A stretch of DNA of 10,077 bases from JALRAP01 sp046340555 (GTDB lineage Bacteria; Bacteroidota; Bacteroidia; AKYH767-A; OLB10), in assembly GCA_046340555.1 (NCBI GenBank), contig JBKDSL010000115.1, positions 1-10,077 on the forward strand, given 5' to 3'. Each line of letters starts with the position of its first letter. The first letter of the stretch is position 1. The notes beneath the pieces were generated by a model. It ran no database searches. It was not told the DNA's origin and saw nothing but the letters and a program-made list of their open reading frames with translations. Of the stretch, positions 1-6,377 are shown in pieces. Both the position numbers and the translations under genes were made by a program.

Positions 1-1188
1 TGGGAATGTGATTTCCTTTTCTTTATTACCATCCAAAGAAAATTGAAAGGTTTTGGTGGTAACATCCTTCAAGTAGCTTACGAAAAGCTTACCGCCAGCG
101 GTACCTGCACCTTGTAACAGATCGGATTGCTCTGGAATCAAAGTAACCCAGTCGGCTTCTGATGACTTCACAGGATCAATCATCACGATTTTCTGATTGG
201 GAGCGTTACGATCTGTTTGAACCATCAATTTTTCACCAACATTATTTATAACACCAGCATTGTCATCAAATCCTTTAAAGATCATCGTGAAATCCTTCTG
301 ACCTTTAGACAAATCCTGGCAATACAACTCTGTTCCATCTGTTCCCTGAGAAACTGTAATAATCAGGAATCTCTCATCTTCTGTAGTTTCAGCTCCGTAA
401 TAACGAAGAGGAAATTTAGCATCAGAGTACACTAGCTTGTCCGCTGATTGGGGTGTTCCCAACTTATGGTAATACACCTTATGAAACTCATTCTTGCCAG
501 ACAGTTCCTTGCCTTTTGCAGGTTCATCATAGCGACTGTAGTAGAATCCATCGTTTTTCCATGCGGCGCCAGAAAACTTGACCCATTTCAGCTCATCGGT
601 CATCTTGTTTTTGGTGGCGATTTCCATCACATTGATCACCTGCCAATCGGATCCTGCCATATTGGTGGAGTAAGCCATGTACTTTCCGTCCTTGCTAGCG
701 CCAAGCAGAGAAACAGCGGCAGTTCCATCTTGCGACATGGTGTTGGGATCCAGGAACACCTCGGGTTTTCCATCCAAACCCTTCTGGTAATAAATGACTG
801 CTTGATTTTGCAGTCCATCATTTTTCGAGAAGAAATAATATTCTCCGACACGGAATGGTGATGAATAGCGGGGATAATTGAAAATCTCGGTTAATCGGTC
901 CTTGATTTTTGAACGAAATGGGATTTGATTCAAATATCCAAAGGTTACCTTGTTTTGAGATTCAACCCATGCCTTCACATCGGGAGCCGTATCGTTCTCC
1001 AACCAGCGGAATGGATCCTTAACCACTGTTCCATGATAGTCATCGGAAATGGAATCGATTTTTTGTGTTGATGGATAACTTACTGGAATGGGTTTCATTT
1101 CCACTTGATTGGTTTGTTGGATTTCACCTGAGGAGCATGCCATAAGCGATAACATGAGCCCGCAGTAAATGAGCAGATTGGTTTTCAT
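1..1188 (-). CDS. Prolyl oligopeptidase family serine peptidase (S9A), lipoprotein, N-terminal part only
   Basis: The frame is open from the ATG at 1188 to the window edge, giving 396 residues without a stop, so the gene is cut by the boundary. The N-terminus has a short hydrophobic stretch ending in a lipobox-like LMAC with Cys18, so the protein is probably a lipoprotein anchored in the envelope. Residues 50-80 match the S9A entry motif (DPFRWLEND at 58-66, then VKAWVESQN at 71-79). What follows looks like the seven-bladed beta-propeller that gates substrate entry, with repeated patterns such as GKYMAYSTN and DERFLIITVSQGTDG. The family cleaves short peptides after proline. The alpha/beta-hydrolase domain with the Ser-Asp-His triad should lie beyond position 1, so activity cannot be judged here. 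The gene sits 37 bases downstream of the DUF4159 gene on the same strand. Family assignment is firm; substrate is unknown. Confidence 0.9.
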   Translation of the reverse strand, partial: MKTNLLIYCGLMLSLMACSSGEIQQTNQVEMKPIPVSYPSTQKIDSISDDYHGTVVKDPFRWLENDTAPDVKAWVESQNKVTFGYLNQIPFRSKIKDRLTEIFNYPRYSSPFRVGEYYFFSKNDGLQNQAVIYYQKGLDGKPEVFLDPNTMSQDGTAAVSLLGASKDGKYMAYSTNMAGSDWQVINVMEIATKNKMTDELKWVKFSGAAWKNDGFYYSRYDEPAKGKELSGKNEFHKVYYHKLGTPQSADKLVYSDAKFPLRYYGAETTEDERFLIITVSQGTDGTELYCQDLSKGQKDFTMIFKGFDDNAGVINNVGEKLMVQTDRNAPNQKIVMIDPVKSSEADWVTLIPEQSDLLQGAGTAGGKLFVSYLKDVTTKTFQFSLDGNKEKEITFP

Positions 1189-1225
1189 ATCGGTTGTTAT
1201 TGATGATTTCTAAAAATATATTGAT

Positions 1226-1888
1226 TCAATTGCGGAAAACATAACTGATGATATTGGCTCCCATTTTCAGCGCTTTTGAGCGCGCTTCGGGCGAGTCCTT
1301 GTGAACGTCAGGGTCTTCCCATCCGTCTCCCAAGTCGGTCTCATAAGAATAAAAACAAACCAGACGCCCGTTGTAAATCAATCCAAGCCCTTGAGTAGGT
1401 TTGTTATCATGCTCATGTATTTTGGGCAGACCATTGCTGAACTGAAATTTCTGATTGTAGATGGGATGAGCAAACGGAAGCTCAACAAAATCCAATTCAG
1501 GAAAAACACGTTTCATCTGGGGCCTAATGAACGGATCCATGCCATAGTTATCATCTATATGCAAGAAACCTCCACCGATCAGATAGTTTCTGAGGTTTTC
1601 AGCTTCTTTTTGGGAAATAACCACATTGCCATGGCCGGTCATGTGAACGAAAGGATAATTGTATAACTCCGGAGATCCCACTTCTACAACGGATTGTTTC
1701 AGATCTATGTTGGTTCCGATGTTTTCATTACAAAATCGAATCAGATTGGGCAATGATGTTTCAAGATTGGAGTACCAGTCGCCACCTCCTCCATATTTCA
1801 GCAATGCGATTCTCAAGGGGGGTGCAGTTCCGGCTAGTGAAAACTGGAAGAGGCAAACTATTGTCAGGATTGAAGTTTTAAAGCGCAT
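1226..1888 (-). CDS. Exported DUF4159 domain protein
   Basis: This is a 220-residue protein with an N-terminal signal peptide (basic MRFK, hydrophobic core, likely cleavage after about residue 19-22). The mature part carries the pattern I associate with DUF4159: YGGGGDWY at 32-39, MTGHG at 83-87, a GGGFLHIDDNYG stretch at 105-116, and a late DLGDGWEDP segment. The family is thought to resemble class I glutamine amidotransferase folds, but no nucleophilic cysteine stands out at the expected elbow, so enzymatic activity is doubtful. The length fits a stand-alone version; in other phyla the domain is fused to membrane and von Willebrand A modules. It lies 26 bases downstream of rsmE and 37 bases upstream of the prolyl oligopeptidase gene, all on the same strand, which suggests co-transcription. 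No function is assigned. Family call good, role unknown. Confidence 0.85.
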   Translation of the reverse strand: MRFKTSILTIVCLFQFSLAGTAPPLRIALLKYGGGGDWYSNLETSLPNLIRFCNENIGTNIDLKQSVVEVGSPELYNYPFVHMTGHGNVVISQKEAENLRNYLIGGGFLHIDDNYGMDPFIRPQMKRVFPELDFVELPFAHPIYNQKFQFSNGLPKIHEHDNKPTQGLGLIYNGRLVCFYSYETDLGDGWEDPDVHKDSPEARSKALKMGANIISYVFRN

Positions 1889-1914
1889 TGGTGCGAATAT
1901 ACGAAGTGCTGAAA

Positions 1915-2616
1915 TTAACGGCCTTTGAGCTTTAGTATGATGGATGAAAGGGCATGCAAAGCAGCTGTTTCAGTCCTGAGTCTGTTGTTTCCCAATGAAA
2001 TTGGTTTCCACCCTTTTGAAATTGCTGTTTGAATCTCAGCTGGTGTGAAATCCCCTTCCGGACCAATCAAAACCGAAATAGGCTCATTTGAATCAAAATC
2101 AAGATCGTGAATATAAGTTTTACCATCTTCCACACAATGTGCAATCAGGCCAGGTTTTACTGAGACTAGTAGTCGGTCCATTGAAATTGGCTCTAAAATC
2201 TCAGGCAACCAGGGATTCCTACTTTGTTTGCAAGCCGCAACGGTAATTTTGCGCAGACGTTCTGTATTCAATTTCCTTTTTTCAGACCTTGAACAGATTA
2301 CCGGAATGAGTTGATCAAATCCAAGTTCAGTGGCTTTTTCCACAAACCACTCCAATCGATCAGACGACTTGGTTGGTGCCACTGCGATGTTGATTTTTTG
2401 ACTTCTTTCGGGCACTTGAGATTTGGAAATAATTTCAAGTCGGGTGCCCGATTTTTCATGGTTAGAAATCCGACAAACGTAGCTGTTCCCTTTACCATCC
2501 AAAACTAAAACTTCGTCACCTGCTACTAGCCTCAAGACCCTACTTGCATGTTTCGACTCCTCAGGATCCAACATGATGTTGGAATCAGATACATCGGTGG
2601 TAAAAAAAACGTGCAT
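1915..2616 (-). CDS. rsmE: 16S rRNA (uracil(1498)-N(3))-methyltransferase RsmE
   Basis: RsmE uses S-adenosylmethionine to methylate N3 of U1498 in 16S rRNA, near the decoding centre of the 30S subunit. The 233-residue length is normal for the family. The N-terminal PUA-like part includes the typical HASRVLRLVAGDEV segment near residues 23-36. The C-terminal SPOUT knot is clear: VLIGPEGDF at 182-190 followed by SLGNNRLRTETAALHAL at 207-223, with Arg212, Arg214 and Glu216 in the usual places of the cofactor-binding signature. The middle also fits, with KATELGFDQLIPV and an RSEKRK segment. The ATG at 2616 opens directly with the expected MHVFF start. It is the first gene of the leftward group and is divergent from the UPF0173 gene across a 180-base spacer. 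Confidence 0.96.
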   Translation of the reverse strand: MHVFFTTDVSDSNIMLDPEESKHASRVLRLVAGDEVLVLDGKGNSYVCRISNHEKSGTRLEIISKSQVPERSQKINIAVAPTKSSDRLEWFVEKATELGFDQLIPVICSRSEKRKLNTERLRKITVAACKQSRNPWLPEILEPISMDRLLVSVKPGLIAHCVEDGKTYIHDLDFDSNEPISVLIGPEGDFTPAEIQTAISKGWKPISLGNNRLRTETAALHALSSIILKLKGR

Positions 2617-2703
2617 GGCTCTTTATCTGCAAAGAAAAGAAAACAAGCCCTTCTAAACTCTATTGGTTTACATAAATTGTTGAAAACTAGAGATTAATAG
2701 CAC

Positions 2704-2734
2704 TTGAATAAAATCGCCATTTAAACTAAGTTTA
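2704..2734 (+). promoter_or_regulatory. Candidate Bacteroidota-type promoter for the UPF0173-par-dap-lep operon
   Basis: A TTG at 2704-2706 (within ACTTG) is followed after 20 bases by TAAGTTTA at 2727-2734, which matches seven of the eight positions of the -7 consensus TAnnTTTG used by the primary sigma factor in Bacteroidota. The spacing lies in the range reported for the -33 and -7 elements. Transcription would begin around 2740, leaving a leader of about 55 bases before the ATG at 2797. In an AT-rich spacer such a match can arise by chance, so confidence is modest. Confidence 0.35.
2722..2734. repeat. 13-base palindrome overlapping the candidate -7 element
   Basis: TAAACT-A-AGTTTA forms perfect 6-base arms around a single central A. 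It covers the proposed -7 element of the rightward operon. The position is what one would expect for a repressor operator, but the arms are AT-only apart from one C/G pair and no second copy was seen in the window. It is equally likely to be chance in an AT-rich spacer. Confidence 0.35.
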
Positions 2735-2796
2735 GGTCTTGATTAAATGAGAACACAAAATATATACCTTCATTCAAATAACTGAAATTCAGAAAG

Positions 2797-3477
2797 ATGC
2801 AATTCACCTATTGGGGCCATTCATGCTTCTCGTTGGAGGACAGCGGCATTCATTTGCTTTTTGATCCTTTTATCCGACCCAACCCGTTGGCTAAGCATAT
2901 TCAGATTTCCGAAATCAAACCAACGCATGTTTTCATCAGCCATGGCCACGAAGACCATATCGCTGACGCAATCGAAATTGCCACCTCTAGCCAAGCGATG
3001 ATAATTGGCTCTTATGAAGTTATAAACTGGATTTCAAAGCATTACAAAGGCAAATTTCAGCCATTGAACATCGGAGGCTTAGCTATTGCAGGACAATTTA
3101 AAGTTAAAGCTGTCAGTGCCAATCACTCAAGCTCTATGCCAGATGGCTCCTATGGCGGAGTTGCCATGGGTTTTGTGATATCCCACCCATCGAAAACCCT
3201 TTACTACTCAGGTGATACGGGACTATCATACGAAATGAAACTGGTTGGAGATATCTACCGACCAGGTATAGGTTTGTTTCCCATTGGCGGGACCTTCACC
3301 ATGGACCATTCTGATGCAATTTTAGCTGCCGAATACTGTGGTGTACCGGAAGTGATTGGACTGCATTTCGATACGTTCGGACCCATTGAAATTGACAAAA
3401 AGGCAGCTCAGGAGGATTTTAAAAGTAAAAACAAGAAATTATCGCTAATCAATATCGGAGAAAGCGTAGATTTGTAA
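2797..3477 (+). CDS. UPF0173-type metal-dependent hydrolase (metallo-beta-lactamase fold)
   Basis: This 226-residue cytoplasmic protein has the full length and motif set of the UPF0173 family of metallo-beta-lactamase-fold hydrolases. The opening YWGHSCFSLE and LLFDPF segments are followed by the metal-binding HGHEDH at residues 49-54. Other likely ligands are His110 in SANHSSS, Asp140 in YYSGDTG, and His190 in GLHFDTF, and a GGTFTMDHSDA segment (165-174) is typical of the family. All expected metal ligands are present, so it is probably an active hydrolase, though the natural substrate of this family is not established. There is no signal peptide. It is the first gene of the rightward operon, with 20 bases between its stop and the next start. 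Family call firm; reaction unknown. Confidence 0.92.
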   Translation: MQFTYWGHSCFSLEDSGIHLLFDPFIRPNPLAKHIQISEIKPTHVFISHGHEDHIADAIEIATSSQAMIIGSYEVINWISKHYKGKFQPLNIGGLAIAGQFKVKAVSANHSSSMPDGSYGGVAMGFVISHPSKTLYYSGDTGLSYEMKLVGDIYRPGIGLFPIGGTFTMDHSDAILAAEYCGVPEVIGLHFDTFGPIEIDKKAAQEDFKSKNKKLSLINIGESVDL

Positions 3478-3489
3478 TATTATACAAAT
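3470..3489. repeat. Inverted repeat across the UPF0173 stop codon
   Basis: ATTTGTA at 3470-3476 and TACAAAT at 3483-3489 are perfect 7-base complements around a 6-base loop. A G-T pair could extend the stem by one in RNA. The repeat contains the TAA stop at 3475-3477. There is no T-run after it on the plus strand (the sequence goes into an A-run before the next ATG), so it is not a standard intrinsic terminator. It could be an RNA-processing or regulatory structure within the operon, or chance in AT-rich DNA. Confidence 0.4.
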
Positions 3490-3497
3490 TCAAAAAA

Positions 3498-4058
3498 ATG
3501 ATTGCACCTATCACAAAACAGACTTTGGTTTTTTGCCTCTCATTTTTGGCAATACTAACCGGTTGTGCAGAAAAATCAACTTATTACAAGCTCACAGATG
3601 CCGACATGAGTTGGTTACACTACGACAACAATCAGATAGTTTATTTCCAGTCACCCAATGGCGACATCATTCAGTATGACGTAGTTTTCAGGGCGAAGGC
3701 ATACACAGTGGAGGGCAATACCTACTCAGAGTTCACAGGTGCCGATATATCCCAAGTAGATGACACTACTATTGTTTTCGCAGGAGACAACAAAGGCTTG
3801 TTGTTAATAGAAAAAGTTGAGGAAAGCACTTTAGTGACCATGTCTTGGCCTCACTTCGCAATTAAAAAAGCGCCTCTTAACACATTACCGCTTACCTTGG
3901 CGAATATTGGCGGACTTAATTTTGGGGATGTGATTGAGTTAGACGGATCATTGCTTACAGACAACCGTAACTACATTGCTAAAATTTGGGTTAGCAAATC
4001 CCAGGGAGTTCTTCAAATGGAGGACAGCTCAGGGGTTTTGTGGATTAGAAGCTTTTAA
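3498..4058 (+). CDS. Uncharacterised small lipoprotein
   Basis: I do not recognise the family of this 186-residue protein. Residues 1-23 form a lipoprotein signal peptide: a lightly charged start, the hydrophobic run LVFCLSFLAIL, and the lipobox LTGC with Cys23. The mature part is rich in short alternating hydrophobic and polar stretches (such as NQIVYFQSPNGD, ISQVDDTTIVFAGDN and GVLQMEDSSGVLWI), which suggests a beta-rich fold. The ending, with a lysine-aromatic segment followed by GV(I/L)xxEDxxGxxW, resembles the tails of many small Bacteroidota lipoproteins, but that is an impression only. The first residues after the cysteine (AEKS) do not clearly match the acidic surface-export signal known in this phylum. 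It lies 20 bases after the UPF0173 gene and 23 bases before parA, so it is probably co-transcribed with the partition genes. The frame is intact. Confidence 0.8.
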   Translation: MIAPITKQTLVFCLSFLAILTGCAEKSTYYKLTDADMSWLHYDNNQIVYFQSPNGDIIQYDVVFRAKAYTVEGNTYSEFTGADISQVDDTTIVFAGDNKGLLLIEKVEESTLVTMSWPHFAIKKAPLNTLPLTLANIGGLNFGDVIELDGSLLTDNRNYIAKIWVSKSQGVLQMEDSSGVLWIRSF

Positions 4059-4081
4059 AAACAACCCATTCGACAAACAAT

Positions 4082-4912
4082 ATGGGCAAAACAATTTCCA
4101 TTGCCAATCAAAAAGGTGGTGTTGGTAAAACAACCACTGCAATCAATCTGGCTGCTAGTTTAGCCGTATTGGAATTCAAAACTCTTTTGGTGGATGCAGA
4201 TCCTCAAGCCAATTCAACTAGTGGTGTTGGATTCGATCCCAGGAATATCAAAACCAGTATCTACGAGTGTATCATCAATGATGTACAACCTCAGGATATC
4301 ATCCTTCAAACAAGCACTCCAAACCTTTTCCTTCTACCATCCCATATCGACCTTGTTGGTGCCGAAATCGAAATGATTGGCCTAACCAACAGGGAGTATA
4401 TGATGAAGGGTGTACTTCAAAAAGTGAAAGATGATTTTGATTTCATAATCATTGATTGTAGTCCGTCCCTAGGCTTGATTACCATCAACTCCCTTACTGC
4501 TTCCGATTCAGTTATCATACCTGTACAGTGTGAGTATTTCGCTCTTGAGGGTTTAGGAAAACTATTGAATACGGTCAAGATAGTTCAAACCCGCCTGAAT
4601 CCCGAGTTGGAAATTGAAGGCATTTTACTTACCATGTATGATACTCGTTTGAGGTTGTCGAACCAAGTTGTTGAGGAGGTCCGTACACATTTCCAACAAA
4701 TGGTCTTCGACACCATCATACAACGCACCACAAAACTTGGTGAGGCTCCATCATTCGGTGAAACCATCATCATGCACGATGCGATGAGCAAAGGAGCTAT
4801 CAACTACCTGAACCTTGCTCGCGAATTGCTGCAAAAGAACAACCTTACGGCGATTCCCTCCGAAGACAAGAATATCGATACCGAAGACCAAGACGAAACA
4901 GACAAAAGTTAA
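4082..4912 (+). CDS. parA: Chromosome-partitioning ATPase ParA (Soj family)
   Basis: ParA is a Walker-type ATPase that binds DNA when ATP-bound and, with ParB, separates newly replicated chromosome origins. The 276-residue protein has the deviant Walker A KGGVGKTT at 11-18, with signature Lys11 and catalytic Lys16. It also has the Walker A' LLVDADPQAN at 34-43 and the Walker B FIIIDCSPSLG at 120-130 with Asp124. The later PVQCEYFALEGL segment and the GEAPSFGETI segment are typical of chromosomal ParA/Soj proteins. There is no N-terminal helix-turn-helix domain, so it is the short chromosomal type rather than the plasmid P1/F type. The last 20 or so residues are an acidic, probably disordered tail (EDKNIDTEDQDE). 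parB begins 22 bases downstream. The neighbouring housekeeping genes support a chromosomal rather than a plasmid location. Confidence 0.97.
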   Translation: MGKTISIANQKGGVGKTTTAINLAASLAVLEFKTLLVDADPQANSTSGVGFDPRNIKTSIYECIINDVQPQDIILQTSTPNLFLLPSHIDLVGAEIEMIGLTNREYMMKGVLQKVKDDFDFIIIDCSPSLGLITINSLTASDSVIIPVQCEYFALEGLGKLLNTVKIVQTRLNPELEIEGILLTMYDTRLRLSNQVVEEVRTHFQQMVFDTIIQRTTKLGEAPSFGETIIMHDAMSKGAINYLNLARELLQKNNLTAIPSEDKNIDTEDQDETDKS

Positions 4913-4934
4913 ACCACGCTAGATTAAATTCAAA

Positions 4935-5837
4935 TTGAGCACTCAGAAAAAATCCGCTTTAGGGAAGGGACTTGGAGCATTACTTTCCAATGCGGAAACC
5001 GATATCACTACCAGACCAGGCATGCCTGGCTCTTCTGCCAGTCCGCAAGGCACTGCAGCCAATATTCCTGTTTCACAAATTGAAGTCAATCCTTTTCAGC
5101 CGAGAAATGACTTTGACACCAAAGCATTGGAAGAACTAGCTGAATCCATCAGACATCAAGGAATTATTCAGGCCATCACCGTGCGCAAGGTTGCACCCGA
5201 TAGATACCAGATTATTTCAGGAGAGCGTCGATTCAGAGCCAGTAAAATGGCTGGATTGGAAACCATTCCCGCATATGTGAGAATTGCAAACGACCAAGCC
5301 ATGCTTGAAATGGCATTGGTTGAAAACATACAACGCGAGAACCTGAACCCAATTGATATCGCCATAAGCTATAAAAGGTTAATGGAAGAGTGTAAGCTTT
5401 CGCATGACGAAGTTTCCGAAAAGGTTGGGAAAGATCGAACCACTGTTACCAACTACATCCGATTGCTCAAGCTGCCACCCAAAATCCAGGATGCCATCCG
5501 CGATGGAAAAATCAGTATGGGACATGCAAGGGCGTTGATCAATATTGATGACGTAGGTACACAACTGCTTTTGCTAAGTGAAATCCTAACGAAAGGAATT
5601 TCAGTAAGAAAAGTTGAAGAGATGGTTCGCACTTCACCAGGAAGAAAAAAAACCGGCACTAAAAATGATGGTAAAACCGTTAACCAATCTGCTTACCGCG
5701 ACATCGAAAAAAGACTTGAAAACCTTTTTGAAACCAAGGTTGAAATTAAAACCGGCGCTAAAGGAAGTGGGAAAATAATGGTTTCATACTATTCCACTGA
5801 CGATTTGAATCGTTTGCTGGACATGTTGGATCATTGA
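4935..5837 (+). CDS. parB: Chromosome-partitioning protein ParB (Spo0J family), TTG start
   Basis: ParB is a CTP-dependent DNA clamp that loads at parS and stimulates ParA. The 300-residue protein begins with the conserved KKSALGKGLGALLSN segment, which contacts ParA. It then has a variable linker, the nuclease-like CTP-binding domain with GERRFRA at 96-102 and ENIQREN at 130-136, a helix-turn-helix region (VSEKVGKDRTTVTNYIRLLKLP, about 160-181), GKISMGHARALI, a charged linker, and the C-terminal dimerisation segment ending LNRLLDMLDH. The start must be TTG at 4935. An in-frame stop lies at 4920-4922, and the first in-frame ATG (5022) would remove the conserved ParA-interacting segment. ATT at 4923 is a less likely alternative. 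No ribosome binding site is obvious upstream. The gene ends 8 bases before the next start. Confidence 0.96.
   Translation: MSTQKKSALGKGLGALLSNAETDITTRPGMPGSSASPQGTAANIPVSQIEVNPFQPRNDFDTKALEELAESIRHQGIIQAITVRKVAPDRYQIISGERRFRASKMAGLETIPAYVRIANDQAMLEMALVENIQRENLNPIDIAISYKRLMEECKLSHDEVSEKVGKDRTTVTNYIRLLKLPPKIQDAIRDGKISMGHARALINIDDVGTQLLLLSEILTKGISVRKVEEMVRTSPGRKKTGTKNDGKTVNQSAYRDIEKRLENLFETKVEIKTGAKGSGKIMVSYYSTDDLNRLLDMLDH
5016..5029. repeat. 14-base perfect palindrome inside parB
   Basis: CCAGGCATGCCTGG is self-complementary with no spacer and encodes the PGMPG part of ParB's variable N-terminal linker. It is GC-rich compared with its surroundings. It does not resemble the standard parS site (TGTTTCACGTGAAACA type). 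Chance alone would be expected to give somewhat under one such 14-base palindrome per 10 kb, so significance is low without conservation data. Confidence 0.35.
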
Positions 5838-5845
5838 CCGACCTC

Positions 5846-6376
5846 ATGAACCGATTCCGATTTATCTTGCTGTTTTTGACTTGTGCCATTTTCTGCCTTT
5901 CACCCCGAATTGGCTCAGCACAAAAAACGGACAAACCTCACTCTCCGCACAAAGCTGCAGTTATGTCGGCAATTTTGCCTGGTTCAGGACAAGCCTACAA
6001 TAAGAAATATTGGAAAATCCCTGTGTTGTATGGTGGATTCGCAGGTTTAGGCTATGCGATCCGCTTTAACAACCGCGAATACAACCAATACAAGGATGCC
6101 TTTAAATTACGGTTGGATGGAAATGAAAATACCGTTGATGAATTTGCAGGTATATACTCGGATAATGACCTGTCAACGTTAAAAGATTTTTACAGGCGTA
6201 ATAGAGACCTTAGCATCATAGGTTGTGGCTTGTTGTATATCCTGAATATCGTTGATGCCAGTGTTGATGCTCATTTGTTTGGCTTCAATGTCAGTAATGA
6301 CCTATCGCTTAACATTACACCATCAGCGGTAGCAGGTATGAACCCTGGAATAGGCGTCGTCTTAAGCTTCAAATAA
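5846..6376 (+). CDS. DUF5683 family exported or membrane protein
   Basis: From the ATG at 5846 this is a 176-residue protein with a clear signal peptide (MNRFR, then a hydrophobic core, likely cleavage after GSA at residue 25). An alternative TTG at 5834 in the same frame would overlap the parB stop and add four residues. I prefer the ATG because it places the basic residues directly before the hydrophobic core. The family signature is plain: AAVMSAILPGSGQAYNKKYWKIP at about 37-59, then a hydrophobic glycine-rich VLYGGFAGLGYAI that may insert in the membrane, NNREYNQYKDAF, and a second hydrophobic segment (IIGCGLLYILNIVDASVDAHLF). The tail reads like a beta strand ending in aromatic and charged residues (GIGVVLSFK). 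Function is unknown. It sits 8 bases after parB and 1 base before dapB, so translation of the three is probably linked. Confidence 0.88.
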   Translation: MNRFRFILLFLTCAIFCLSPRIGSAQKTDKPHSPHKAAVMSAILPGSGQAYNKKYWKIPVLYGGFAGLGYAIRFNNREYNQYKDAFKLRLDGNENTVDEFAGIYSDNDLSTLKDFYRRNRDLSIIGCGLLYILNIVDASVDAHLFGFNVSNDLSLNITPSAVAGMNPGIGVVLSFK

Positions 6377-6377
6377 T

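Larger units (their letters stand above)
2617..2796. other. Divergent intergenic spacer between rsmE and the UPF0173-par operon
   Basis: This 180-base AT-rich spacer separates the start codons of two divergent transcription units, so it should contain promoters for both directions. On the plus strand there is a reasonable Bacteroidota-type promoter (listed separately), overlapped by a 13-base palindrome. On the minus strand the best match I see to the -7 consensus TAnnTTTG is TAGTTTTC (plus positions 2682-2689), but no TTG lies at the right distance upstream of it, so I do not call an rsmE promoter. No open reading frame, tRNA-like fold or riboswitch-like element was noticed. Confidence 0.7.

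Noticed and set aside
448..861. Plus-strand open frames of 72 and 137 codons in the region 217-861
   Set aside because: They lie antisense to a continuous minus-strand prolyl oligopeptidase frame with clear family motifs, and their translations show no recognisable domain.
1894..1901. TATATTCG on the minus strand just before the DUF4159 start as a -7 promoter element
   Set aside because: It matches seven of eight consensus positions, but it is only 5 bases from the start codon and no TTG lies about 20 bases upstream, so an internal promoter is not supported.
5834..5845. TTG at 5834 as the start of the DUF5683 gene
   Set aside because: It would overlap the parB stop codon and add four residues (MTDL) before the natural signal-peptide start MNRFR. 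The ATG at 5846 is simpler, although translational coupling through the TTG cannot be excluded.
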